From NCBI RefSeq assembly GCF_028885415.1, contig NZ_CP118527.1, forward strand, positions 7,006,001-7,070,000: DNA of 64,000 nt, in the 5' to 3' direction. The notes beneath the pieces were generated by a model, which ran no database searches, had not been told where the DNA came from, and saw nothing but the letters and a program-made list of their open reading frames with translations. Positions 50,727 through 59,721 of this stretch are shown piece after piece. Every line of letters starts with the position of its first letter. Position 1 is the stretch's first letter. A program made the translations under genes and the position numbers. This stretch comes from Streptomyces coeruleorubidus. GTDB taxonomy: Bacteria > Actinomycetota > Actinomycetes > Streptomycetales > Streptomycetaceae.

Positions 50727-53700
50727 GTGCACCTCAAGGCCCTGACCCTCCGCGGGTTCAAGTCGTTCGCCTCGGCGACCACACTCCGGTTCGAGCCGGG
50801 GATCACGTGCGTCGTCGGACCGAACGGCTCGGGCAAGTCCAACGTCGTCGACGCGCTCAGCTGGGTCATGGGCGAGCAGGGCGCCAAGTCGCTGCGCGGC
50901 GGCAAGATGGAGGACGTCATCTTCGCCGGCACCACCGGCCGTCCGCCGCTGGGCCGGGCCGAGGTGTCCCTGACCATCGACAACTCCGACGGGGCCCTGC
51001 CCATCGAGTACGCCGAGGTCACCATCACGCGGATCATGTTCCGCAACGGCGGCAGCGAGTACCAGATCAACGGCGACGCCTGCCGCCTCCTCGACATCCA
51101 GGAACTGCTCTCCGACTCCGGCATCGGCCGCGAGATGCACGTCATCGTCGGACAGGGCCAGCTCGACTCCGTCCTGCACGCCGACCCCATGGGCCGCCGC
51201 GCCTTCATCGAGGAGGCCGCCGGCGTCCTCAAGCACCGCAAGCGCAAGGAGAAGGCGCTGCGCAAGCTGGACGCGATGCAGGCCAACCTCGCGCGCGTGC
51301 AGGACCTCACCGACGAACTCAGACGGCAGCTCAAGCCCCTCGGCCGCCAGGCCGCCGTCGCGCGCCGGGCCGCCGTCATCCAGGCCGACCTGCGCGACGC
51401 CCGGCTGCGGCTGCTGGCCGACGACCTCGTACGGCTCCGGGAAGCCCTCAAGGCCGAGGTCGCCGACGAGGCCGCGCTGAAGCAGCGCAAGGAGGCCGCC
51501 GAGCAGGAACTGCGCAAGGCGCTTCAGCGCGAGGCGCTTCTGGAGGACGAGGTACGGCAGCTCACACCGCGCCTCCAGCGCGCCCAGCAGACCTGGTACG
51601 AGCTCTCCCAGCTCGCCGAGCGGGTGCGCGGCACGATCTCGCTGGCCGACGCCCGAGTGAAGAGCACCACCTCCGCGCCCCCCGAGGAACGGCGCGGCCG
51701 TGACCCGGAGGACATGGAGCGCGAGGCCGCCCGCATCCGCGAGCAGGAGGCCGAGCTGGAAGCGGCCCTTGAGGCGGCCGAACGCGCCCTGGAGGACACG
51801 GTCGCCCACCGCGCCGAGCTGGAGCGCGCCCTGACCCAGGAGGAACGGCGCCTGAAGGACGCCGCCCGCGCCATCGCCGACCGGCGCGAGGGTCTGGCCC
51901 GGCTCAGCGGCCAGGTGAACGCGGCCCGCTCCCGCGCCGCCTCCGCCCAGGCCGAGATCGAACGCCTGGCCGCCGCCCGCGACGAGGCGCAGGAACGTGC
52001 CGTCGCCGCCCAGGAGGAGTACGAGGCCCTCAAGGCGGAGGTCGACGGCCTCGACGCCGGCGACGCCGAACTCGCCGAGCAGCACGAGGCGGCGAAGCAG
52101 CAGCTCGCCGAGGCCGAGGCCGCCCTCACGGCAGCCCGCGAGGCGGTCACGGCGGCGGAACGCAAGCGCGCCGCGACCCAGGCCCGTCACGAGGCCCTGG
52201 CGCTCGGCCTCCGCCGCAAGGACGGCACCGGGATACTGCTCGCGGCGAAGGACCGTCTCTCCGGCCTCCTCGGCCCGGCGGCGGAACTCCTGACGGTGAC
52301 TCCGGGCTACGAAGTCGCCCTGGCAGCGGCGTTCGGCGTCGCTGCTGACGCGCTGGCCGTCACCAGCCCTTCGGCAGCCGCCGACGCCATCCGCCTGCTG
52401 CGCAAGCAGGATGGAGGCCGGGCAACTCTGCTCCTGGCGGGAGATCCTCGCCCCAGGGGCGCGGGGAACTGCGCGACCGGCCACAACGACCCCGCAGACG
52501 CACGACACACCTTTGCCGCAGACCTGATCCGCGGCCCTTCCGACCTCATGCCGGCCGTCCGCCGCCTCCTTCACGGCATCGTCGTCGTCAGCACGCTCGA
52601 AGAGGCCGAAGACCTCGTCTACAGCCACCCCGACCTCACCGCCGTCACCGCCGAAGGCGACCTCCTCGGCGCCCACTTCGCCCACGGCGGCTCCGCGGGC
52701 GCGCCCAGCCTCCTCGAGGTACAGGCCTCCGTCGACGAGGCCGCCGCCGAGCTGGAAGAGCTGGCCGTCCGCTGCGAGGGACTCACCGAGGCCCAGGCCT
52801 CGGCCGTGGCGCGGCGCAAGGAGTGTGCCGCGCTGGTCGAGGAGCTGGGGGAGCGGCGCCGGGCCGCCGACCGGGAGAAGTCGGCCGTCGCCCAGCAGCT
52901 CGGCCGGCTCGCCGGGCAGGCACGGGGAGCCGCGGGGGAGGCCGAGCGGTCCACCGCCGCCGCGGCCCGGGCACAGGAGGCCCTCGACAAGGCACTCGCG
53001 GAGGTCGAGGAACTCGCCGAGCGGCTCGCCGTCGCCGAGGAGATGCCGATCGAGGAGGAGCCCGACACCTCCGTACGGGACCGGCTCGCCGCCGACGGCG
53101 CCAATGCGCGCCAGACCGAGATGGAGGCCCGCCTGCAGGTCCGTACGCACGAGGAACGGGTCAAGGGCCTGGCCGGACGGGCCGACTCCCTGGACCGGGC
53201 CGCCCGCGCGGAACGCGAGGCACGCGCGCGTGCCGAGCAGCGGCGGGCCCGGCTGCGGCACGAGGCGGCCGTCGCCGAGGCCGTCGGCTCGGGCGCCCGG
53301 CAGCTGCTCGCGCACGTCGAGGTCTCCCTCGCCCGCGCCGACGAGGAGCGCACCGCCGCCGAGGCGGCCAAGGCCCGTCGCGAACAGGAACTCGCCCGCG
53401 CCCGCACCGAGGGACGCGATCTCAAGGCCGAACTCGACAAGTTGACGGATTCGGTCCACCGCGGCGAGGTACTCGGCGCCGAGAAGCGGCTGCGGATCGA
53501 GCAGCTGGAGACCAAGGCGCTGGAGGAGCTGGGTGTCGAACCGGCGGGGCTGGTGGCGGAGTACGGACCGCATCAGCTCGTGCCGCCCTCGCCCCCCGCC
53601 GAGGGCGAGGAGCTCCCGGAGGATCCGGAGCATCCGCGCAACCGGCCCAGGCCGTTCGTCCGGGCCGAGCAGGAGAAGCGCCTGAAGGCCGCCGAGCGCG

Positions 53701-54305
53701 CCTACCAGCAGCTCGGCAAGGTGAACCCGCTCGCCCTGGAGGAGTTCGCGGCGCTGGAGGAGCGCCACCAGTTCCTCAGCGAGCAGCTCGAGGACCTGAA
53801 GAAGACGCGGGCCGATCTCCTGCAGGTGGTGAAGGAGGTCGACGAGCGCGTCGAGCAGGTCTTCACCGAGGCCTACCGGGACACGGCCCGGGAGTTCGAG
53901 GGCGTCTTCAGCCGGCTGTTCCCGGGTGGTGAGGGGCGGCTGATCCTGACCGACCCCGACAACATGCTCACCACCGGCGTGGACGTCGAGGCCCGGCCGC
54001 CGGGCAAGAAGGTCAAGCGGCTGTCGCTGCTCTCCGGCGGGGAGAGGTCGCTGACCGCCGTGGCGCTGCTCGTGTCGATCTTCAAGGCGCGGCCCAGCCC
54101 GTTCTACGTCATGGACGAGGTCGAGGCCGCCCTCGACGACACCAACCTCCAGCGGCTCATCCGGATCATGCAGGAGCTCCAGGAAGCCTCCCAGCTGATC
54201 GTGATCACCCACCAGAAGCGCACCATGGAGGTCGCCGACGCGCTCTACGGCGTCTCCATGCAGGGCGACGGTGTGTCGAAGGTCATCAGCCAGCGCCTCC
54301 GCTAG
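50727..54305 (+). CDS. smc: chromosome segregation protein SMC
   Basis: A 1192-residue SMC ATPase, the core of the condensin complex with ScpA and ScpB. The N-terminal Walker A is GPNGSGKSN (residues 31-39); the Q-loop lies in VIVGQGQLDSVL. Two long coiled-coil arms flank the hinge (about 500-660). The C-terminal head has the signature LLSGGERSLTAVALL and Walker B FYVMDEVEAALDD. GTG start at 50727 (MHLKALTLRGFKSFAS). Unusual: residues 574-592 in the hinge region are translated from a dispersed intergenic-type repeat. ftsY lies downstream, with glcP and an oxidoreductase between. Confidence 0.96.
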   Translation: MHLKALTLRGFKSFASATTLRFEPGITCVVGPNGSGKSNVVDALSWVMGEQGAKSLRGGKMEDVIFAGTTGRPPLGRAEVSLTIDNSDGALPIEYAEVTITRIMFRNGGSEYQINGDACRLLDIQELLSDSGIGREMHVIVGQGQLDSVLHADPMGRRAFIEEAAGVLKHRKRKEKALRKLDAMQANLARVQDLTDELRRQLKPLGRQAAVARRAAVIQADLRDARLRLLADDLVRLREALKAEVADEAALKQRKEAAEQELRKALQREALLEDEVRQLTPRLQRAQQTWYELSQLAERVRGTISLADARVKSTTSAPPEERRGRDPEDMEREAARIREQEAELEAALEAAERALEDTVAHRAELERALTQEERRLKDAARAIADRREGLARLSGQVNAARSRAASAQAEIERLAAARDEAQERAVAAQEEYEALKAEVDGLDAGDAELAEQHEAAKQQLAEAEAALTAAREAVTAAERKRAATQARHEALALGLRRKDGTGILLAAKDRLSGLLGPAAELLTVTPGYEVALAAAFGVAADALAVTSPSAAADAIRLLRKQDGGRATLLLAGDPRPRGAGNCATGHNDPADARHTFAADLIRGPSDLMPAVRRLLHGIVVVSTLEEAEDLVYSHPDLTAVTAEGDLLGAHFAHGGSAGAPSLLEVQASVDEAAAELEELAVRCEGLTEAQASAVARRKECAALVEELGERRRAADREKSAVAQQLGRLAGQARGAAGEAERSTAAAARAQEALDKALAEVEELAERLAVAEEMPIEEEPDTSVRDRLAADGANARQTEMEARLQVRTHEERVKGLAGRADSLDRAARAEREARARAEQRRARLRHEAAVAEAVGSGARQLLAHVEVSLARADEERTAAEAAKARREQELARARTEGRDLKAELDKLTDSVHRGEVLGAEKRLRIEQLETKALEELGVEPAGLVAEYGPHQLVPPSPPAEGEELPEDPEHPRNRPRPFVRAEQEKRLKAAERAYQQLGKVNPLALEEFAALEERHQFLSEQLEDLKKTRADLLQVVKEVDERVEQVFTEAYRDTAREFEGVFSRLFPGGEGRLILTDPDNMLTTGVDVEARPPGKKVKRLSLLSGGERSLTAVALLVSIFKARPSPFYVMDEVEAALDDTNLQRLIRIMQELQEASQLIVITHQKRTMEVADALYGVSMQGDGVSKVISQRLR
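52446..52502 (+). repeat. dispersed GC-rich repeat inserted in frame within smc
   Basis: The segment containing CCCCAGGGGCGCGGGGAACT, then GCGCGACCGGCCAC and CGCAGACGCACG, matches the common short Streptomyces repeat recognised after recG. It is translated as PRPRGAGNCATGHNDPADA, which looks unlike hinge sequence but keeps the frame open. Confidence 0.75.
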
Positions 54306-54527
54306 ATGGGTGCGGTCTACACCGGTCTCACCTGCGACTCTCGGTGCCTTCAATACTTGAACACATTACGGGCACACTCCTGCCTCAGATTCACAGCTAC
54401 TGATCTATTGACTTCGAAACTTGAAGGCATAGTCTCGGCAACGTTCCTTTTACCTTCAGGTACCTTCAGGTGGCACCTCGAAGGCTGATTCGCTCCGGCA
54501 GCGTTGCCGGTGGCCCGAGGAGTACAC
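54306..54527 (+). promoter_or_regulatory. low-GC glcP control region
   Basis: 222 bp, clearly the most AT-rich non-coding stretch of the window. It holds CTTCAATACTTGAA and CTTCGAAACTTGAAGG (related dyads), a possible promoter TTGACT (54408-54413), 16-bp spacer, TAGTCT, and a perfect 10-bp tandem repeat TACCTTCAGG at 54451-54470. Probably the binding area for a sugar-responsive regulator. Confidence 0.55.
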
Positions 54528-55946
54528 GTGACCAGCACAGCGCAGGCACCCAAGTCAGGAGCCAGGGCGGCTCATCCCGAGCATCTCGGGCATGTCATCT
54601 TCATCGCGGCGGCGGCCGCGATGGGTGGTTTCCTCTTCGGCTACGACAGTTCCGTGATCAACGGCGCCGTCGAGGCCATCCGGGACCGCTACGACATCGG
54701 CTCCGCAGCCCTCGCCCAGGTCATCGCCATCGCCCTCATCGGCTGCGCCATCGGTGCCGCGACCGCCGGCCGCATAGCCGACCGCATCGGCCGCATCCGG
54801 TGCATGCAGATCGCCGCGATCCTCTTCACGATCAGCGCCGTCGGCTCGGCACTTCCCTTCGCGCTGTACGACCTCGCCTTCTGGCGCGTCGTCGGCGGCT
54901 TCGCCATCGGTATGGCCTCGGTGATCGGCCCGGCCTACATCGCCGAGGTCGCCCCGCCCGCCTACCGCGGCCGGCTCGGCTCCTTCCAGCAGGCCGCGAT
55001 CGTCATCGGCATCGCCGTGTCGCAGCTGGTCAACTGGGGTGTGCTGAACGCCGCCGACGGCGACCAGCGCGGCAAGCTGATGGGCCTGGAGGCCTGGCAG
55101 GTCATGCTCGGCGTCATGGTCATCCCGGCCGTCCTCTACGGGCTGCTCTCCTTCGTCATCCCCGAGTCCCCGCGCTTCCTCATCTCCGTCGGCAAGCACG
55201 AGCGCGCCCGGGAGATCCTCACCGAGGTCGAGGGCAAGGACGTCGACCTGGACGCCCGTGTCGCCGAGATCGAGGGCGCCATGAAGAGCGAGCACAAGTC
55301 CAGCTTCAAGGACCTGCTCGGCGGCAGCTTCTTCTTCAAGCCGATCGTCTGGATCGGCATCGGCCTGTCGGTCTTCCAGCAGTTCGTCGGCATCAACGTC
55401 GCGTTCTACTACTCCTCGACGCTGTGGCAGTCGGTCGGCGTCGACCCGACGGACTCGTTCTTCTACTCCTTCACCACGTCGATCATCAACATCGTCGGTA
55501 CCGTCATCGCGATGATCTTCGTCGACCGCATCGGCCGCCGGCCCCTCGCGATCATCGGCTCGGTCGGCATGGTCGTCGGCCTGGCGCTGGAGGCCTGGGC
55601 GTTCTCGCACCATCTGGTCGACGGCAAGCTGCCCGCCACGCAGGGCTGGATCGCCCTGGTCGCCGCGCACGTCTTCGTCCTCTTCTTCGCCCTGTCCTGG
55701 GGCGTGGTGGTCTGGGTCATGCTCGGCGAGATGTTCCCCAACCGGATCCGCGCCGCCGCCCTGGGTGTGGCCGCCGCCGCGCAGTGGATCGCCAACTGGG
55801 CCATCACCGCGAGCTTCCCGTCGCTGGCCGACTGGAACCTCTCCGTGACCTACGTGATCTACACGGCGTTCGCCGCGCTCTCCATCCCGTTCGTCCTGAA
55901 GTTCGTGAAGGAGACGAAGGGCAAGGCCCTGGAGGAGATGGGCTGA
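54528..55946 (+). CDS. glcP: glucose permease, MFS sugar porter
   Basis: A 472-residue proton-linked sugar transporter with 12 predicted membrane helices. Sugar-porter signatures: AAMGGFLFGYDSSVINGAV, GRIADRIGRIRCM, the PESPRFL motif after helix 6, QQFVGINVAFYYSS in helix 7, and a closing PETKGK-type motif as VKETKGKALEEMG. Its position and sequence fit GlcP (SCO5578), the main glucose uptake system of S. coelicolor, where glucose import is PTS-independent. The start is GTG at 54528 with GAGGAG upstream. Confidence 0.92.
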   Translation: MTSTAQAPKSGARAAHPEHLGHVIFIAAAAAMGGFLFGYDSSVINGAVEAIRDRYDIGSAALAQVIAIALIGCAIGAATAGRIADRIGRIRCMQIAAILFTISAVGSALPFALYDLAFWRVVGGFAIGMASVIGPAYIAEVAPPAYRGRLGSFQQAAIVIGIAVSQLVNWGVLNAADGDQRGKLMGLEAWQVMLGVMVIPAVLYGLLSFVIPESPRFLISVGKHERAREILTEVEGKDVDLDARVAEIEGAMKSEHKSSFKDLLGGSFFFKPIVWIGIGLSVFQQFVGINVAFYYSSTLWQSVGVDPTDSFFYSFTTSIINIVGTVIAMIFVDRIGRRPLAIIGSVGMVVGLALEAWAFSHHLVDGKLPATQGWIALVAAHVFVLFFALSWGVVVWVMLGEMFPNRIRAAALGVAAAAQWIANWAITASFPSLADWNLSVTYVIYTAFAALSIPFVLKFVKETKGKALEEMG

Positions 55947-56007
55947 GCCCGTCCCGCACACTCGGGGAGGAGGGCCAAAGTCCCCGCTGCCCCTCTCCCC
56001 GTAACCC

Positions 56008-56056
56008 GCCGTCGCCCCGGTTCGGCCACTGCCCGAGCCGGGGCGGCGGTCTCTTG
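56008..56056 (+). terminator. terminator of glcP
   Basis: CCGTCGCCCCGGTTCGG can pair with CCCGAGCCGGGGCGGCGG (one bulge), followed by TCTCTTGT. It is about 60 bp after the stop. Confidence 0.75.
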
Positions 56057-56189
56057 TGTCGCCAGACGCCGCCGCACCGGATCACCCGGGTGTGCAGGGC
56101 GGCCACCTCCAGGTTCCGCAGCCGCCTCGATCTCGAGGCAGTGGATCACCGAGCGGCGGCGACGGCGGGCCACCGCAGATCCGTGAGCG

Positions 56190-57161
56190 TCAGCTCCCCA
56201 GGCCCGGCAGCACCTGCTCGCAGAACAGCTGCAGACTCCGCCACCCCTCCTCCACCGGCATCCCGCCCGCCAGCGGATGCAGGACGTAGGAGCCCAGCCC
56301 CAGCCCCACACACTGCTCCGGCGTGAGGATCCGGTACACGCCCTCCGCGCGCAGGTCCTCGACCGTCGTCGCCGCCGACTTCACCGCCGAGCGCACGCCG
56401 CCCGACTGCCAGGAGGCGTACGTCCGCGCCTCGTGCAGGAAGTGCTCCCCGTACTCCGCCCAGGCCCGGTCCGGATCGTCGGCCACATGCAGCAGCGGAG
56501 TCTCGGCGGCGGGCATCATCACCCAGCCCTCGGTGCCGTACTCGACGAGCCGCTCCTTGTAGTACGCCTCCAGCTCCGGAAGATGCGCGCTGGGGAAGAA
56601 GGGCAGGCCGAGCCGGGCGGCCCGGCGGGCGGCGGCCTTGGAGGAGCCGCCGACCAGGAGCAGCGGGTGCGGGTCGGTGTACGGGCGCGGGGTGATGCGT
56701 ACCGTGCGGCCGCGGAAGGAGAAGGGCTCACCCGTCCAGGCCGCGAGCAGCGTCTCCAGCAGCTCGTCCTGGAGCCGCCCGCGCCGGGCGAAGTCCACGC
56801 CGAACAGGTCGTACTCCTCGGGCCGGTACCCGATCCCGGCGACCGTCACCAGCCGGCCGCCGCTCAGCAGGTCCAGCACGGCGATCTCCTCGGCGAGCCG
56901 CAGCGGGTCGTGCAACGGGCCGATGACCGCCGAGACGGTGACCGCGACACGCCGGGTCGCGCCGAAGACGGCCCCCGCGAAGGCGAACGGCGACGGCAGC
57001 CAGTTGTTGTCGGCCCCGTGGTGCTCCTCCGTCTGCACGGTGGTCACGCCCCGGTCGTCGGCGTACGAAGCCATCTCCAGGGTCGCCCGGTAACGGGCGC
57101 CGAGCTCGGCGGGGTCGGCCCCGGGAGCGACGAGGTTGAAGCGTACGACCGAGACGGGCAT
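56190..57161 (-). CDS. LLM-class (luciferase-like) flavin-dependent oxidoreductase
   Basis: A 323-residue TIM-barrel flavin enzyme of the bacterial luciferase-like superfamily, using FMN or F420. Features: VQTEEHHGADNNWLPSP near the N-terminus, VIGPLHDPLRLAEEIAVLDLLSGGRL, IGYRPEEYDLFGVDFARRG, and TDPHPLLLVGGSSKAAARRAARLG. The substrate is unknown. The genome makes F420 (see cofC), so an F420-dependent role is possible. The start is ATG at 57161; a long frame upstream over ftsY is a shadow. It is convergent with glcP and divergent from ftsY. Confidence 0.88.
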   Translation of the reverse strand: MPVSVVRFNLVAPGADPAELGARYRATLEMASYADDRGVTTVQTEEHHGADNNWLPSPFAFAGAVFGATRRVAVTVSAVIGPLHDPLRLAEEIAVLDLLSGGRLVTVAGIGYRPEEYDLFGVDFARRGRLQDELLETLLAAWTGEPFSFRGRTVRITPRPYTDPHPLLLVGGSSKAAARRAARLGLPFFPSAHLPELEAYYKERLVEYGTEGWVMMPAAETPLLHVADDPDRAWAEYGEHFLHEARTYASWQSGGVRSAVKSAATTVEDLRAEGVYRILTPEQCVGLGLGSYVLHPLAGGMPVEEGWRSLQLFCEQVLPGLGS

Positions 57162-57311
57162 GGGGCGTCTCCCTTCACCGGGCGGGTGTCCGGAGGACGT
57201 TAGCTGACGGGGCGTCAGACATCCAGGGGTGTGGAGATCCGGCGGCCCTTGTCCCGGGAGGGCGGCACAAGCAGGGTGACCCGGGGCCCCATGGCTGATA
57301 CTGGACGGGTT

Positions 57312-58511
57312 ATGGACATCGTCATCCTTGCTGTAGTCATCGCCGTGGTCGTGCTCGGCGCGCTCGGCGGGCTCATCGTCGGCAGCCGGCGCAAGAAGCA
57401 GCTGCCCCCGCCCCCGCCCGCAGCGCCCGACATCACCGCCCCACCGGCCGAGCCGCACGTCGGCGACGAGGCCGAGACGCCGCGGGAGGAACCGCGGCGC
57501 ACGATAGAGGAGGTGGATCTCCCGGACGGCTCGGCTCCGGTCGTCGTCGAGGAGCCGCCCACCGAGGCTCCCGAGATCGAGATCCCGGAGCCCACCGCGG
57601 GCCGCCTGGTCCGGCTGCGGGCCCGGCTCTCCCGCTCGCAGAGCGCTCTCGGCCAGGGCTTGCTGACCCTGCTGTCGCGCGAGCACCTCGACGAGGACAC
57701 CTGGGAGGAGATCGAGGACACCCTTCTCACCGCCGATGTCGGCGTGCAGCCCACCCAGGAACTGGTCGAGCGCCTGCGCGAGCGGGTGAAGGTGCTCGGC
57801 ACCCGCACCCCCGAGGAACTGCGCACCCTGCTGCGCGAGGAACTCATCACGCTGGTCGGCCGGGACATGGACCGCACGGTCAGGACCGAGCCGGAGGACC
57901 GCAAGCCGGGCATCGTGCTGGTCGTCGGCGTCAACGGCACCGGCAAGACCACCACCACCGGCAAGCTCGCCCGTGTCCTGGTGGCCGACGGCCAGAGTGT
58001 GGTCCTCGGCGCCGCCGACACCTTCCGGGCCGCCGCCGCCGACCAGCTCCAGACCTGGGGCGAGCGCGTCGGAGCCCACACCGTGCGAGGACCGGAGGGC
58101 GGCGACCCGGCCTCCGTCGCCTTCGACGCGGTCAAGGAGGGCAAGGAGATGGGCGCGAACGTCGTGCTCATCGACACGGCCGGCCGCCTGCACACCAAGA
58201 CCGGCCTCATGGACGAGCTCGGCAAGGTCAAGCGGGTCGTGGAGAAGCACGCCCCGGTGGACGAGGTGCTGCTCGTGCTCGACGCCACCACCGGCCAGAA
58301 CGGCCTGGTCCAGGCCCGGGTCTTCGCCGAGGTCGTCGACATCACCGGCATCGTCCTCACCAAGCTGGACGGTACGGCCAAGGGCGGCATCGTCGTCGCG
58401 GTCCAGCGCGAGCTGGGCGTCCCGGTCAAGCTGGTCGGACTCGGCGAGGGCGCGGACGACCTGGCGCCGTTCGAGCCGGAGGCGTTCGTTGACGCCCTTA
58501 TCGGAGAGTGA
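57312..58511 (+). CDS. ftsY: signal recognition particle receptor FtsY
   Basis: A 399-residue SRP receptor GTPase delivering ribosome-nascent chains to the translocon. One N-terminal transmembrane helix (DIVILAVVIAVVVLGALGGLIVG) anchors it, unlike the amphipathic anchor of E. coli. An acidic Pro/Glu-rich linker follows. The NG domain has G1 GVNGTGKTTTTGKLA, DTFRAAAADQL, G3 DTAGRLHTKTGLM, G4 TKLDGTAKGG and the closing GLGEGADDLAPFEPEAFV. The ATG at 57312 directly precedes the helix. A hairpin follows the gene. Confidence 0.96.
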   Translation: MDIVILAVVIAVVVLGALGGLIVGSRRKKQLPPPPPAAPDITAPPAEPHVGDEAETPREEPRRTIEEVDLPDGSAPVVVEEPPTEAPEIEIPEPTAGRLVRLRARLSRSQSALGQGLLTLLSREHLDEDTWEEIEDTLLTADVGVQPTQELVERLRERVKVLGTRTPEELRTLLREELITLVGRDMDRTVRTEPEDRKPGIVLVVGVNGTGKTTTTGKLARVLVADGQSVVLGAADTFRAAAADQLQTWGERVGAHTVRGPEGGDPASVAFDAVKEGKEMGANVVLIDTAGRLHTKTGLMDELGKVKRVVEKHAPVDEVLLVLDATTGQNGLVQARVFAEVVDITGIVLTKLDGTAKGGIVVAVQRELGVPVKLVGLGEGADDLAPFEPEAFVDALIGE

Positions 58512-58558
58512 GCTGCGGACAGGACCGGAGCGAGGGCTCCTGACATCTGTATACGGCA

Positions 58559-58595
58559 GGCGCCCGCCCCCGAAGTGCAGTCGGGGTCGGGCGCT
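58559..58595 (+). terminator. hairpin after ftsY
   Basis: GGCGCCCGCCCCCGA pairs with TCGGGGTCGGGCGCT with one mismatch, around a 7-nt loop. It lies between convergent genes and may serve both. Confidence 0.75.
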
Positions 58596-58610
58596 TCGCC
58601 GTGAGGACGC

Positions 58611-59276
58611 CTAGGCCCGTGACCGATGTGCCACGTACGCCAGCGTGCCCAGCACCAGGCGGGCCTCCGGTGGCCGGGACGCCGAGTCCAGGGCGGGGGA
58701 GCGCAGCCAGCGCACGGGGCCGAGACCGCCGCGGTCGGAGGGCGGTGCCGTGATGTGCGCGCCGGGGCCGAGGCCGCGCAGGTCGAGGGCGGCCGGGTCG
58801 TCCCAGCCCATGCGGTAGAGCAGGCCGGGCAGGTCGGCGGCGGCGCCCGGGGCGACGAAGAAGTGGGCGCGGCCGTCCGGGGTCGCGGCGACCGGGCCGA
58901 CGGGCAGGCCCATGCGCTCCAGCCGGGCCAGCGCGCGGCAGCCGGCGGGCTCGGCCACCTCGATGACGTCGAACGCCCTGCCCACCGGCAGCATCACCGA
59001 GGCGCCGGGGAACTCGCCCCAGGTCTCGGTCACCTCGTCCAGCGTCGCCCCGGCGGGGACCACCGGCGCGAAGTCCAGCGGATGCGCCCCCGGCGCCGGG
59101 CAGTCACGGCGGCCGCAGGAGCAGGCGCCCGCCGCGGCCCGGGCGCCGGGCACCACGTCCCAGCCCCACAGGCCGGTGTACTCGGCCACGGCGGTGCCGT
59201 CCGACGTGCGGCCGCGGCGGCGTGAGCCGGACCGGATGTCGCGCATGCCCCGGCTGATGCCGATCGTGAAGCCCAT
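58611..59276 (-). CDS. bifunctional DNA primase/polymerase (prim-pol) N-terminal domain protein
   Basis: 221 residues. The sequence WGWDVVPGARAAAGACSCGRRDCPAPGAHPLDF, with its Cys-x-Cys ... Cys pattern, matches the prim-pol N-terminal domain found in many Streptomyces chromosomal proteins. The expected catalytic acidic pair is weak (FDVIEVAEP in place of a clear DxD), so polymerase activity is doubtful. A basic N-terminus RRRGRTSDG precedes it. Homologues are conserved next to nsdA and ftsY. It is divergent from nsdA. Confidence 0.8.
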   Translation of the reverse strand: MGFTIGISRGMRDIRSGSRRRGRTSDGTAVAEYTGLWGWDVVPGARAAAGACSCGRRDCPAPGAHPLDFAPVVPAGATLDEVTETWGEFPGASVMLPVGRAFDVIEVAEPAGCRALARLERMGLPVGPVAATPDGRAHFFVAPGAAADLPGLLYRMGWDDPAALDLRGLGPGAHITAPPSDRGGLGPVRWLRSPALDSASRPPEARLVLGTLAYVAHRSRA

Positions 59277-59721
59277 GCCCCCTCCAACGGGTCCGACGTA
59301 CCGGTAGTTACGCAGCGGACGCGAGATGTGACTCTCTGTTCCCGCCTTCCCGGCGGTGACCGGCTCACTCGGCGCCCGGAAGTGCCCAGGGTGGTGTGTT
59401 CGGCGACACGCGCCCCTGAGTGCGTCGCTGCACCCGCTCCTGGTTGTCCTGTGTCAAGTGAATCGCGGTGACGCGTACATGAGTTCATTCGTTGGGGTGG
59501 CGAATGGTGGCGTTTCCGTGTGAGCCGTGGCTGGACGGGTGATCGTAGGATTACTTTGTGTGCACGAGTCCTGGGGGCACATGCACTCGTGGGTATGCCG
59601 GAGGCAAGTCGGCATTCCGTTCGAAGGGTGACAAGGATCGGACGGACGACGGTACGAACCGGCATGCTGATAGGGCTTGGCGCACTCGGCGACAAGTGGT
59701 CTCAGGGATGGGGGCGTTCCA
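59277..59721. promoter_or_regulatory. upstream region of nsdA
   Basis: 445 bp between divergent genes with no supported coding sequence. Such a long upstream region fits a developmentally controlled gene. It is moderately AT-richer near 59470-59570 (around GTAGGATTACTTTGTG). I cannot assign a specific operator. Confidence 0.5.
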
